Assembly (NCBI GenBank): GCA_015039365.1
Contig: WION01000110.1
Span: 1 to 64,000 of the forward strand
Source of the DNA: Amanita rubescens
Taxonomy: Eukaryota > Basidiomycota > Agaricomycetes > Agaricales > Amanitaceae
DNA: 64,000 nt
Direction of reading: 5' to 3'
The first letter of the stretch is position 1; each line of letters begins with the position of its first letter. Of the stretch, positions 8,501 through 17,937 are shown piece by piece. Under the pieces are notes generated by a model that had not been told where the DNA came from, did not search any database, and was given only the letters and a program-made list of their open reading frames with translations. A program made the position numbers and the translations under genes.

Positions 8501-11487
8501 ATCGAGGGGGCGAATTTATGTCCACAAACATACAAGATTACTTAACTGATGTAGGAATCATTCATGAAAAATCTACTCCATATATACATCAACAAAATGG
8601 AAAGGTTGAACGCATGAATAGAACACTTTGGGAGAAGAGTGAAGCATTGAGATTACATGCTTCATGCCCTCAATCTTGGTGGAACTTTGCGATCGAAACT
8701 GCCGTACATGTTTATAATCGTACTCCACTTAGACGAACCAAATGGAAGACCCCTGTTGAAAATCTTACTGGAAAGAAACCTGATGTTTCTTACTTTAAGA
8801 TATTCGGATCTAAAGCTTGGGTATTTATCCCACATGAATCGCGCGAAAATAAATTAACACCAAGGTCTGAAATAATGACCTTTATTGGATACGAACCGAA
8901 TGCAAAAGCATACCGCTTCATGACAAATACAAATCAACTTCGAGTATCCACCCAAGCTGAATTTGATGAAACCAAATTTCCAAGAGCCAAACCTCAAGAT
9001 GAAAATTATACAAAAAACTTGGACCCTATCAGGCCTATTGAGCAGGATAATTCTGAAAACTCAGATAAAAATATCTCTGATGGTAAACCAGATAATGAAG
9101 GAGATATTTCATCTGAACAGCAGCATTCAGATGATGATTTCTTTGATTTCAACTTTGAAAATCATCCTAGTTCTGATTCATCAGATGATGATGATGATGA
9201 TACTAAATGGGATGATAAATTAGAATCTTTCTTTGAAAAGAAAGATACATCTTCAAAAGACAAAGGTGCTGAATTAGATCAACCTACAGGCGTTGAATTA
9301 GATCTACCTGTACAAAGTCTTAAAGATAAACCTACTAAAGGAAAAGGCAAAGGAACTGCTAAAAAACCTGTAGAACCTACTCGAAGATCTGAAAGATCTA
9401 GAAAACCGGTTATACAGAAAGACAATGCTTATGGTAATAAAACACCATTAGAAATTGAAAAAGAAATTACAGAAGAACAAGATGTTGTTCGAGAATTGAT
9501 TCAAGATCTTAAAGAAAAAGATAAATCTGATCCAAGACTTGATGTCACAATCAGATATTCTCTTAGATCTAAAATACGACAACATATTGATAAAGTTAAA
9601 TTGCTTTATTCAACATTACACAATGCTCAAATTAATGAAATGTCATGTCTCATTAAAGAGCAAGGTAATGGTTTTCTGAATTACTTACTCGCACAAGCAA
9701 TTCCTGCCATTGATATTTCAAAAGATAATATCAGAGAATATCAATACAAAGATATTCAAAAAGTCAAAATTGCTGATCCCAAATCTTATGAACAATGGGA
9801 GACAGCAATGAATGATGAAATGAAATCATTGAATGATAGAAAAATCTGGGAGCTTACAGAATTACCTCATAATCGTACACCTATTAAATGTAGATGGGTA
9901 TACGATATTAAATCTGACGGTCGAAAGAAGGCTCGACTTGTCGCTAAAGGATTTTCTCAAAGACCTGGACTTGACTATGATGAAACGTTTTCGCCAGTGG
10001 CAAGATATGAAACGATTCGCCTTTTGTTAGCAATATCTGTGCTAGAAAAATGGGATATTGAAGCACTAGATGTTAAAACAGCCTTTTTGTACGGAGATCT
10101 CGAAGCGGATATCTATATGCAACAACCAGAAGGTTATGTAGTCAAAGGCCAAGAACAAAAAGTTTACCAACTTAAAAAGGCAATATATGGACTTAAACAA
10201 GCCTCATATGCCTGGAATAAACAAGCTAATAAATCCTTAGAGGATTTAGGATTTATACGCTGTTTATCTGATTCTGGCGTATACGTCAGAAGAGAAGACG
10301 ACACTATAATAGTGTGTATAGTATATGTCGATGACATGCTTTTCATGGGTGACAATACACCAGAAATTCATAAAGTTAAAAACGCTTTTATGAAGAAATG
10401 GGAATGTCATGATCTTGGAAAAGTTAAAGAATACTTAGGTATGCAAATCAATTACAATAAGAACATGGGTACTCTTATTATTGATCAACATGCATACGCT
10501 AAGAAAGTTGTAACAAGATTTGGTTTAGAAAATTGTAAACCAACTCGTACACCTTTACCAACAGGATATATTCCAACTGCTGCTACAAAAGAATGTACAG
10601 CAGAAATGCGATCTTATTTTCAACAAATAATAGGATCGTTGTTATATCTTGCATTAGGAACAAGACCTGATATTACTTATCAAGTAATATTAATGTCTCA
10701 GTTTTGTGCAAACCCAAATGAAGAGCACATACAGAAAGCATTATACATAGTACGCTATGTTAATACCACTGTACAAACTAAAATAGTTTATAATGGTTTA
10801 AATAAAGAAGGCTTTGTAGCCTTTACTGATGCTGACTGGGGTGCTGACAAGATTACAAGAAAATCTGTCACTGGATATATAGTAAAACTCGCAGGAGGAG
10901 CTATATCATGGGTTTCACGAAAACAAAAAGTAGTGGCACTGTCTTCAACTGAAGCAGAATACATGTCAATGTCTGATACATCAAGACAAATAGTTTGGAT
11001 TGAGTCACTTATGAGTGAACTTGATTTTCCAATTAAAACTATTTTCTTATGTTGTGACAATCAAGGTGCAATGTTCTTAGCCAGTAACCCTGCACAAGAA
11101 CATCGTTCAAAACATATTGACATAAGATTCCATTACATTAGAGAATGTGTCGAAAGTGAGAAAGTTAAACTCACATACATTCCTACCAATGAACAAGTTG
11201 CGGATATAATGACCAAAAATCTACCATATTCAAAATTTGTAATATTCCGAATGAAGATGGGATTAATCCTTGATGATAGTCAAATATCATTAACCAATCA
11301 TATTAAGGCATCACAAACTTTTGCTAATTATATTAAAAGTAAAACCCTTAATAAGTCCTCAGGACAACATAGTAAAATATTTGAAAGAATTCAAGATCTT
11401 GAAGTGCGAGGATATCTTGAAGAAATCTTTAAATACTATGAAAGAGAAAATGATAAATTGACTACCCTTTTAAAAGCTAATAAATAA
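5515..11487 (+). CDS. Copia-1 copy A Gag-Pol polyprotein, intact
   Basis: A single 1990-residue ORF, the only complete Copia gag-pol here. Order: Gag of the UBN2/DUF4219-like type (about 1-220); an Arg/Gly-rich basic segment (about 250-340) in place of a CCHC knuckle; a long acidic linker; a Cys4 cluster (CDKSPSCKCPEC, about 705-716); aspartic protease with Asp729 in DSGA; GAG-pre-integrase (WHQRMGHPS, C-X2-C); integrase with Asp934, Asp996 and Glu1032, the D,D-35-E spacing of this superfamily; reverse transcriptase with YVDD at 1604-1607; RNase H with Asp1772 in TDADWG and STEAEY. The domain order PR-INT-RT-RH defines Ty1/Copia. With no frame break it is probably active. It probably supplies enzymes to copies B and B'. 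Confidence 0.96.
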   Translation: MSSSNSINSIVPVLTGSNWLAFERLMTAYLNSQGLGAHIDPKLDWPRDLEPSEKEAIKTSDIKPDQLKTLKEIRKEYVEFKEDNMKAKGYITLKLAPNLVHLVDDKNDKAEVLWKSLKDKFGKQGLAATFGLYRQIVDWKLKENSNPNTQVPHLMDLINRVSNQGVTLTVKMQIMTILHALPPSWDSFVANLLAHSADDDTVDQFLNLISEEWSRRKGNRNNANTSVVTRGNKNSNSQVVANMARQQLQQGQPRTPWNSYRGKSFRGRGGRKPMGNRRNPTQHTSTGGPSNGPKHTPGQSQTPFRPQWAGQVPNQSKGPNWERNKAAKAKNRANKLAARTAAQSTLGSGHAMASSTSASLPLIARIGDQVMTDFDEEFVPKIYKYKGTRAVPTDDFMGRIDEISEDSGDSVSRDVQKVRTESTDYSDIFDSAIFADTKDTQSLDDLASPIFASSSISHHQTDNEGYQTDNESHQSEANSSGYEGLYTDEEPEGPIPGSFDDEQISWWYVHTRQYYVDQVRRANLEARRMNTNARTLEHLQNMLRGMVNDHDTVSLRPESVSSSDLNYFYQSDQDSVYHTAPESMASSQIQTRPITPYEDFFNLYDYPTNRTIDTVPVIPSNVPIVNPTPRRSTDLHNLYNFDANMRENERYRQNMSNLQNLPNYGTFSELYNEYNLDEFIIEENNRRRANVINIGHLQDPYSQLCDKSPSCKCPECYKNNKGLTIWMCDSGASHHFTAHLEDFVSYKKYEVPTSVFTADNQADILGIGTVILDHTLKNGSVSRLKLYPVLHMPSATLRLISNGTLCKQGFIAKQDNDRISFYREGSENASLEGFPGDGNETLMWTEGQIIKPSNYKLMMTTINVVGYEIWHQRMGHPSQQILKLGSKNLEGFPPLTIPKNLEPCNGCLKGKAVSQSFPLSEKRATQPFERIHCDLMTFPIQSYHKQKYLLVIFDDCTSHVWVKPLQKKSNVAVVFEGWHKQIYNQYGYNIKIVRSDRGGEFMSTNIQDYLTDVGIIHEKSTPYIHQQNGKVERMNRTLWEKSEALRLHASCPQSWWNFAIETAVHVYNRTPLRRTKWKTPVENLTGKKPDVSYFKIFGSKAWVFIPHESRENKLTPRSEIMTFIGYEPNAKAYRFMTNTNQLRVSTQAEFDETKFPRAKPQDENYTKNLDPIRPIEQDNSENSDKNISDGKPDNEGDISSEQQHSDDDFFDFNFENHPSSDSSDDDDDDTKWDDKLESFFEKKDTSSKDKGAELDQPTGVELDLPVQSLKDKPTKGKGKGTAKKPVEPTRRSERSRKPVIQKDNAYGNKTPLEIEKEITEEQDVVRELIQDLKEKDKSDPRLDVTIRYSLRSKIRQHIDKVKLLYSTLHNAQINEMSCLIKEQGNGFLNYLLAQAIPAIDISKDNIREYQYKDIQKVKIADPKSYEQWETAMNDEMKSLNDRKIWELTELPHNRTPIKCRWVYDIKSDGRKKARLVAKGFSQRPGLDYDETFSPVARYETIRLLLAISVLEKWDIEALDVKTAFLYGDLEADIYMQQPEGYVVKGQEQKVYQLKKAIYGLKQASYAWNKQANKSLEDLGFIRCLSDSGVYVRREDDTIIVCIVYVDDMLFMGDNTPEIHKVKNAFMKKWECHDLGKVKEYLGMQINYNKNMGTLIIDQHAYAKKVVTRFGLENCKPTRTPLPTGYIPTAATKECTAEMRSYFQQIIGSLLYLALGTRPDITYQVILMSQFCANPNEEHIQKALYIVRYVNTTVQTKIVYNGLNKEGFVAFTDADWGADKITRKSVTGYIVKLAGGAISWVSRKQKVVALSSTEAEYMSMSDTSRQIVWIESLMSELDFPIKTIFLCCDNQGAMFLASNPAQEHRSKHIDIRFHYIRECVESEKVKLTYIPTNEQVADIMTKNLPYSKFVIFRMKMGLILDDSQISLTNHIKASQTFANYIKSKTLNKSSGQHSKIFERIQDLEVRGYLEEIFKYYERENDKLTTLLKANK

Positions 11488-11491
11488 CTTA

Positions 11492-11502
11492 GCGAAGGGG
11501 AG
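11492..11502 (+). other. Copia-1 polypurine tract, copy A
   Basis: A purine-rich GCGAAGGGGAG lies directly before the 3' LTR, where plus-strand DNA synthesis is primed. It is the same in copies B and B'. Confidence 0.75.
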
Positions 11503-11611
11503 TGTTGAACTTATAATATACGATATATATACAGTATATAGTGAATATAAGTGATATCATTAGTTTACACTAATTAATGTAATAACGCTCAGTTACTTAC
11601 TCGTCTCTCAA

Positions 11612-11787
11612 CCAATCATAATAGTGGATGATTGAGTGTGAGATGATATATTGACATGAGAATATATTCGACATATTCTCATACTCATCTACCAATCATA
11701 ATAGTGGATGATTGATGATAAGAACATATTCTGACATGAGAATATCCTAGCGATATTCTCATGAGATCATCCAATCATAATAGTGGA
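11612..11787 (+). promoter_or_regulatory. Triple CCAATCATAATAGTGGA repeat and hairpins in U3
   Basis: The 17-mer CCAATCATAATAGTGGA occurs at 11612, 11692 and 11771, each followed by a short half palindrome. Between them are hairpins of GAGAATAT with ATATTCTC. CCAAT is the core of Hap/NF-Y sites, so a role as an upstream activating repeat is reasonable but unproved. Confidence 0.5.
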
Positions 11788-11880
11788 ACTATTGATGATG
11801 TGAATATATGTTGACATGAGAATAGAAGACATATATACGTTATGGTTATCGACCTATCACATTGAAGATTGATAATGTGA

Positions 11881-11993
11881 TGAGTCAGTCAATATAATTG
11901 ATGAGTCAAGTGCTGCGCAAAGCTATGCATTGCTGTACAATAGCTGTGCATTGCTGTGGAATGACGCCTTATGAGTCAAATACCTTTGACTCA
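11881..11993 (+). promoter_or_regulatory. Four TGASTCA (bZIP/Gcn4-type) sites
   Basis: TGAGTCA at 11881, 11902 and 11972, and TGACTCA at 11987, the last two forming a perfect stem. They lie 40 to 150 bp upstream of the TATA box. TGASTCA is the site of AP-1/Gcn4/Cpc1 bZIP factors. The G3 LTR has three of the same sites in the same promoter position. Confidence 0.55.
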
Positions 11994-12032
11994 TACTGAT
12001 AAGACTCTTTGTACTTATTTGTAGTTTAGTAG

Positions 12033-12040
12033 TATATAAA
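12033..12040 (+). promoter_or_regulatory. Copia-1 LTR TATA box
   Basis: TATATAAA, kept in all LTR copies in the window. Transcription would start about 30 bp downstream. A GTAAGT donor-like site follows about 110 bp further on. Confidence 0.6.
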
Positions 12041-12207
12041 CTGTACTCTAGTAGCGTCAATCCTTATCCTATTATCCTCTCTACTGTCTACTGTTGAGCC
12101 CCAGCTCCAGTAAGCTCTTAACAACTCCACACCACACTCGGTAAGTAGTACATTCCATGTACTATACTGCGCTGCTCGCTAGGGACTTGTTACCCCTAGT
12201 TTTAACA

Positions 12208-13696
12208 CCTTCTGGGAAGTGAGGGATAGACTCAGAGTCATCCGCTTACCTGGGTTGTATACGCCCGGACCCAGGGCTAAGGGGACCCCGTTAATTACTC
12301 AGTGGTCTAAATTACGAGTATCCCTGTACAAGGGACAGTCTTGGATGACGTTAAAAACTGGCCTAGATCGCCTTAAAAATCTCGCAGTGGACCATTACTG
12401 CGTCAATAGAAATTGGCTCACTTGTGAAGTGTGAACTTCACCGGTTATTACCTACCGTATAAAAGGGTGACGTCCCACACTGTATTCCGCTTGGGCAGTG
12501 TGATGTGATTGGACGTATTGAACCACGCTATACCATCATCAGGATTTTCGATCCTGTAAAATACCTAATATATGTACAAGTAATAATAGATTCTAGTATA
12601 AGGGGTGAGATGAGGTCACATTGTGGACCGTTGAAACAATAAAGAGAAGGCCGACGTGGAACAGTGTTCGGCCAAAGGGGCTACGGAGGTCTGACCGATG
12701 TGCTTAAGTGCGATAGAGTGCCGAGAGCGAAGGAGAAGGAACGGAACGGTGACCGAGTCACCGAGCGAGAAGGAGAATGGAAATCGGACGCAAGGGAACG
12801 AGAAAGAGAGCGGAAGTGAGACCGGCTGTATATTCGATGTCCAACTACTACAGACAATGCCGTATATATACTACGAGGACATGAGGCTTACCTGCGACGA
12901 GCCTTCCTCCGAGTCCGTTGGTCCGTGCGCGTCTAGGTGCCCCGTTGCGTTCGAATATCGCTCAAGTTGCGGGAATGGCCCTGTCGGAATGTGGCCGAAG
13001 GTCGTTGGCGCGAAGGTTTGACTTCGGAAGCTTCCGTGATGCGTGATGTGATGCCGAGAATCGGAATGCGGTGCGCTTCGGTGTTCGGTTCCAACGTAGC
13101 CGGAACCGGCTCGTTACACCGTACACTCTGCCTATCGAGAATGCGCCCTTAGGGACTTCTCTAGATTAGGAATACACTCAGCTGTAACCCAGCGGTGTCT
13201 AGATTAATTCTTAATACTTGTACATACACGTCTAGTGGGGGATTGAGACCCCATAGACCATCTAAGTGATGGACTTATCTCATGCATTTGGGAATGCAGT
13301 CGTTATCGTCATGGTTATTCCAGAGATTAAACGGTTATCATTTGATCGTTTAACAAGGGACAAGGGCCGATCCCCGAGTCTTTAATCTATTGTCAGACGC
13401 TTAGGTTGGCTATTCTTACCTACATTGGATCATATCCCACGCAAATATAATACTGCGTTATTAGATGCTAAAAACATCGAAGTGGATACCAATGTGACAT
13501 AGATCTTGGTTAATATAACACCTTTCATAACGATTAGTACCAAATTCAACATGCATGACAAGAAGAAACAATGATGTGCGAAACTTGTGCCGAAACATCC
13601 AATTTGCGTACAAATTATCTGTTTTCTGGGATTAATAAGGGCTGAAGGCCCTGAACGCCCATTTCTTTCTTTTGATCTTATCCAAAGAACTATGTG
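12208..13696 (+). other. Copia-1 copy B 5' leader with nested solo LTR
   Basis: Matches the copy A leader from position 379 on. It lacks the first 167 bases, including the primer site, so copy B could not be reverse transcribed normally. The junction shares TAAC with the LTR end, which suggests a microhomology-mediated deletion or template switch. The only other change is the solo LTR below. Confidence 0.8.
12632..13118 (-). repeat. Solo LTR, relative of the gag-only element
   Basis: A 487-bp reverse-oriented insertion. On the minus strand it starts TGTAACGAGCCGG and ends TTGTTTCA, with a 4-bp duplication CCGT at 12628-12631 and 13119-13122. Its first 35 or so bases and its last 60 resemble the 397-bp LTR of the gag-only element, but the middle differs and it is 90 bp longer, so it is a sister subfamily. 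Confidence 0.88.
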
Positions 13697-15010
13697 ATGA
13701 TTAAACCTCCTGATTTCAGCAAAATTTTTAAATTCATTTTTTCATTTTATATAAAAATGTTGTTCGAAAATTCCTTTTCGTTGTTGTCCCACACTGGTGT
13801 TGCCCCTGGCACACCGACTTTTTCACGCGGGAGCCCCCGCCAGAACACCTTTGGCAACGCTTTGCCGAACTCTGGCGCCCAGCACCTCCAGGCCCCCGTT
13901 AGGGCCTTACCAAAGAATTCGCCGCCGCCTGCAAAGGCACAGGTACCAGAAATGGTACCTTCATTACGTATTCCTGTTCCGACTTCTGCGCCTCAAGCTG
14001 TGAGGCTTAACAGGAACTATAAAAAGTATCCTGTTCCCATGGGCTCGCGCCCATATATGCCTCATGCAGCGAAAGGCTGCCACTGTTCGCATCCTGATGC
14101 GATACATCATGTACACCGCTGTGTACAAAAAGTCGTCTTCGACTATAAAGGAGTCCCGACGGCTCCCAAATCAATGCGGAGCCCAACAGGTCAGTCTTCT
14201 AATACTAGGTATGCATCTTTATCTGATAAAGATAATCTAGTCTCATACGCCAAGGCCGCGAAGGCTGTTGGGCCAGTCTCTCGTCCACAAGGACGACCTG
14301 TTATCGTCAACGAAGGTTGGCGATATAACAAAGATCGTGGATCGCCTTGGATCCACAACACTAAACCGGAAGAGTGGTCCTATGGACCACCAAACAATGC
14401 TCATGTCCAATTCAGACCAGTCACCAAAAACGACTGGCATAAGGGTAATCGTCAATGGAAAAATAAGATGAATATCCCTAATGCTTTGGATTCGGATGCG
14501 TACCGCCAACATTTCCTTGGCATCGCATCTGACGAAAGGGGCAGAATTCCTCTTCCGGAGGAGATCACTCAAATATACAAAAAAGGAAAGGTAAATATAC
14601 CTTTTAATGTATATAAGACCCAACTAAAACGTAATATAGAACAAAAAGGATGGCGAAAGTCAACAACACCTACCTGGAGTAGATGTGCCCCCAACATTGC
14701 AAGTTGGGGATATATCGTATCTAAAACTCGAGCCGAAAGCAGAGCGGCTGGAGTGTTTCCTTCAAATCAAGAGGGAACCGAAGTAAAAAGGGTTGTTGAC
14801 GAATATAGTAATGATATGGGAATGTGGCAGGAAACTGGAAGGCTTCCCGGACGGTATAAAGACTTTCCTCACATAAAATTACCTAAAGAATCTATTTTCG
14901 ACAAACTTGTCGATGATAGAGACAATAGGAGGGCTAGATTCGCATCTAACCCTGTGACGGAAATTCGATATTACATACCTGAAAGGACGTGTAAAAAAGA
15001 AATTCCCTAG
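13697..15010 (+). CDS. Copia-1 ORF1, accessory protein upstream of gag (copy B)
   Basis: A 437-residue basic protein of unknown function, encoded before gag-pol. Most Copia elements have no such gene. The N-terminus has a hydrophobic stretch (IFKFIFSFYI, about residues 10-30) followed by a Pro/Ala/Ser-rich segment. A Cys/His cluster, CHCSHPDAIHHVHRC, lies at about residues 128-142 and could bind metal. The C-terminal half is basic and rich in Trp, Tyr and Arg, compatible with RNA binding. I chose the first ATG; a GTG one codon upstream is also open. An ATG-TGA start-stop pair overlaps the start. The frame is intact here and in copy B', and is disrupted in A only by insertion. I see no similarity to Gag, Env or a polymerase. 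Confidence 0.85.
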   Translation: MIKPPDFSKIFKFIFSFYIKMLFENSFSLLSHTGVAPGTPTFSRGSPRQNTFGNALPNSGAQHLQAPVRALPKNSPPPAKAQVPEMVPSLRIPVPTSAPQAVRLNRNYKKYPVPMGSRPYMPHAAKGCHCSHPDAIHHVHRCVQKVVFDYKGVPTAPKSMRSPTGQSSNTRYASLSDKDNLVSYAKAAKAVGPVSRPQGRPVIVNEGWRYNKDRGSPWIHNTKPEEWSYGPPNNAHVQFRPVTKNDWHKGNRQWKNKMNIPNALDSDAYRQHFLGIASDERGRIPLPEEITQIYKKGKVNIPFNVYKTQLKRNIEQKGWRKSTTPTWSRCAPNIASWGYIVSKTRAESRAAGVFPSNQEGTEVKRVVDEYSNDMGMWQETGRLPGRYKDFPHIKLPKESIFDKLVDDRDNRRARFASNPVTEIRYYIPERTCKKEIP

Positions 15011-16649
15011 TTTACTTTCTAGTATTAAACACTAGAATAGTAAAAAATACTATATTCTTGTCATTTCTGACATGAACGACATTAAGCTTAAGAAATCAGG
15101 ATGGAGATTACATCATCACATATATTCTTATGCCTTATTATTATTTAAACCTTTTCTTACAAAAAATCTTCTTAGATTTTAAACAAACTTAACCAAAGTA
15201 AGAAAATGTCTTCTTCCAATTCGATAAACTCCATTGTTCCTGTCCTTACCGGATCAAATTGGCTTGCATTTGAAAGACTTATGACTGCGTACTTAAACAG
15301 TCAAGGTCTTGGTGCACATATTGATCCTAAACTTGATTGGCCCAGAGATCTTGAACCGTCTGAAAAGGCAGCGATCAAGACATCTGATATAAAGCCAGAT
15401 CAATTAAAAACCCTTAAAGAAATTCGCAAAGAATATGTTGAATTTAAAGAGGACAATATGAAAGCCAAAGGTTACATTACCTTAAAACTAGCACCTAATC
15501 TAGTACACCTTGTTGACAATAAAAATGATAAAGCCGAAGTTCTTTGGAAATCTCTAAAGGATAAATTTGGTAAACAAGGTCTAGCTGCTACGTTTGGACT
15601 CTATAGACAAATTGTCGATTGGAAACTCAAAGAGAATTCCAATCCAAACACTCAAGTTCCGCATCTGATGGACTTGATTAATAGAGTTTCAAACCAAGGT
15701 GTAACCTTAACTGTCAAAATGCAAATTATGACGATCCTACATGCCTTACCTCCTTCATGGGACAGCTTTGTCGCAAATCTGTTGGCACATTCCGCAGATG
15801 ATGACACTGTAGATGAATTCCTTAATCTCATATCTGAGGAATGGTCCCAAAGGAAAGGTAACAGGAACAATGCCAATACTTCTGTTGTCACGAGAGGGAA
15901 TAAACATTCTAACTCTCAAGTAGTTGCAAATATGGCACGCCAACAATTGCAACAAGGACAACCTCGCACCCCTTGGAATTCCTATCGTGGGAAATCCTTT
16001 CGAGGCAGAGGTGGAAGAAAACCAATGGGAAATCGAAGAAACCCAACACAACATACTTCGACAGGTGGACCATCTAATGGACCAAAACATACACCTGGCC
16101 AATCTCAGACTCCTTTTAGACCCCAATGGGCTGGTCAAGTCCCTAATCAGTCTAAAGGACCAAATTGGGAACGCAATAAGGCAGCTAAAGCAAAGAATCG
16201 TGCGAATAAACTTGCTGCTCGCACAGCAGCTCAATCAACACTTGGTTCTGGGCATGCTATGGCATCTTCGACATCAGCATCTTTACCTCTGATTGCCAGA
16301 ATTGGAGATCAGGTAATGACAGATTTTGATGAAGAATTTGTCCCCAAGATTTACAAGTACAAAGGTACTCGTGCGGTTCCCACGGATGACTTCATGGGGA
16401 GAATTGATGAGATATCCGAAGATTCGGGAGATTCTGTATCCAGAGATGTACAAAAAGTACGAACTGAATCAACGGACTACTCTGATATCTTTGATTCTGC
16501 AATATTTGCAGATACTAAGGATACTCAAAGTTTGGATGATCTTGCTAGTCCTATCTTTGCTTCCTCTAGTATATCCCATCATCAAACCGATAATGAAGGA
16601 TATCAAACAGATAATGAATCACATCAATCTGAGGCCAATTCTTCAGGGT

Positions 16650-17496
16650 TAGTGTTTAAAAGTCCGGTTGCCAGACCGGAAAAAAACCGGCAACCGGACC
16701 GGACCGATGCTCAGTTGCAACCGAACCGCAGTTGCGGTTGCCTTCAATTGAGACTGGTTTCGGTCTCGGTTGCCTCATACCTGCCATTTTAGGAAACCGG
16801 TTGAAGACCGGTTGCAACCGGTCTTTTATGGCAACCGGTAAGAGGGTTCTAGGGGTGGATTGGTCGGCAGGCAATCGGATGTCGCCCCTAATCGACCCTA
16901 ATCCAGGGTTATGGTTAATGTCAGAATTTGAATGAATTTATGTTGTAGGTATCAAATATGTCATTTTTAATATTATGAGGTGGATATTATGGGCTGGATA
17001 GGTGGATGGGTAGGTGTGTGTCTGATTACTACGTTAATAAGGGGGATTGAACTGCTTGGATGGGTGGATGCATAAATTGACACTTGGATGACATTGAACA
17101 TATGTCACGAAAATTACATTAAATTATTCTAAGGGTTACAACAACATATTCTAAGGGTCACAGTGTAATTTTAATGTGTTAGATGGGTGCATGGGTGTAT
17201 GACTGGATGGATCTGTGGCTAAATGGAATGATGTGAGGTGTTGGTGGGGTGGATGCATCGATAGAGACTTGGATGACGCTGTGCTACACCGGTTGTGACC
17301 GGTCTTGGATCAGTTGGCAACCGGTTCATCAAAAACCGGTTGCAACTGCAGGCAACCGGGGGTGCAACCGGAGCCAACCAGTTGCATCCAGTTTCGGTTT
17401 CGGTTGCGAAAAATAATAGGAGTGTCACAACCGGTCACAGTCCGGTCTTTTCCAAAATAGGAAAAAGACCGGACCAAACCGGACTTTAAAACACTA
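16650..17496 (+). mobile_element. hAT-type non-autonomous element 1
   Basis: 847 bp with terminal inverted repeats TAGTGTTTAAAAGTCCGG and TAGTGTTTTAAAGTCCGG, and a perfect 8-bp target duplication TTCAGGGT (16642-16649 and 17497-17504). The 8-bp duplication and TAGTG ends fit the hAT superfamily. There is no transposase. Both ends carry many short ACCGGTT-type direct and inverted repeats, the subterminal repeats hAT transposases often bind. The middle has a loose GGTGGATG array. Confidence 0.9.
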
Positions 17497-17507
17497 TTCA
17501 GGGTATG

Positions 17508-17937
17508 TGTTACAAATGTACGTCATGGCCTATCTTTTTCTTATCTTATCATCTATGTCATCCCTCCTATGTCATTATTTGCATATGCGTTCCTTCCGGA
17601 ACATTCATCGTTTATCATATGCCAATTACTTTTATCACATGTATGTCGTTTTCACATGTTAACCGTTTCATTATCACATGTAACCGTTTTCATTATCACA
17701 TGTATATATACTTACCATATTTGCATATGTACTTTGTACTATATAAATCACGCAAATATACGACTAGACCTCAGTCTAGTTTTAACAGTCAAAATCTGTC
17801 TCGTTATCGTCTAAGTTCCCTTGAGGACTTATCCGATAACACTCTTATTCTTTGAACGTTCTTAAGTGCCGGAACTCCCTTGAGGAACCTACGGTACCTG
17901 ATAGGCTTGACTTATCAGTGAACGAACAAACGTAACA
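17508..17937 (+). repeat. Solo LTR of a third Gypsy-like family
   Basis: 430 bp, starting TGTTACAAATG and ending ACGTAACA, with a perfect 5-bp duplication GTATG (17503-17507 and 17938-17942). It contains a TATATAAA box. The ends resemble the G1 and G2 LTRs but the body differs. Its duplication overlaps that of the neighbouring hAT element, and the order of the two insertions cannot be decided. Confidence 0.88.

Larger units (their letters stand above)
11503..12207 (+). repeat. Copia-1 LTR, complete (3' LTR of A, joined to B)
   Basis: 705 bp, starting TGTTGAAC and ending TTTTAACA (TTTCAACA in other copies), so the ends are short inverted repeats with TG...CA. It is followed directly by copy B leader sequence that begins 167 bases into the normal leader, so the primer site is missing. 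A and B thus share one LTR, a tandem arrangement expected from LTR recombination. The U3 part holds three CCAATCATAATAGTGGA repeats, strong hairpins built on GAGAATAT/ATATTCTC, four TGASTCA sites and a TATA box. Confidence 0.95.

Noticed and set aside
11872..11910. TGATGAG motifs resembling a hammerhead ribozyme core in the Copia-1 LTR
   Set aside because: No CGAAAC partner or suitable stems nearby; the bases are better explained as TGASTCA sites.
12698..13021. ORFs of 70-107 residues inside the reverse solo LTR
   Set aside because: They lie within an LTR, have biased composition and show no family motifs.
16650..17500. CCGGTT repeats as a CRISPR array or satellite
   Set aside because: Irregular spacing, both orientations, eukaryotic context; they are subterminal repeats of a hAT-type element.
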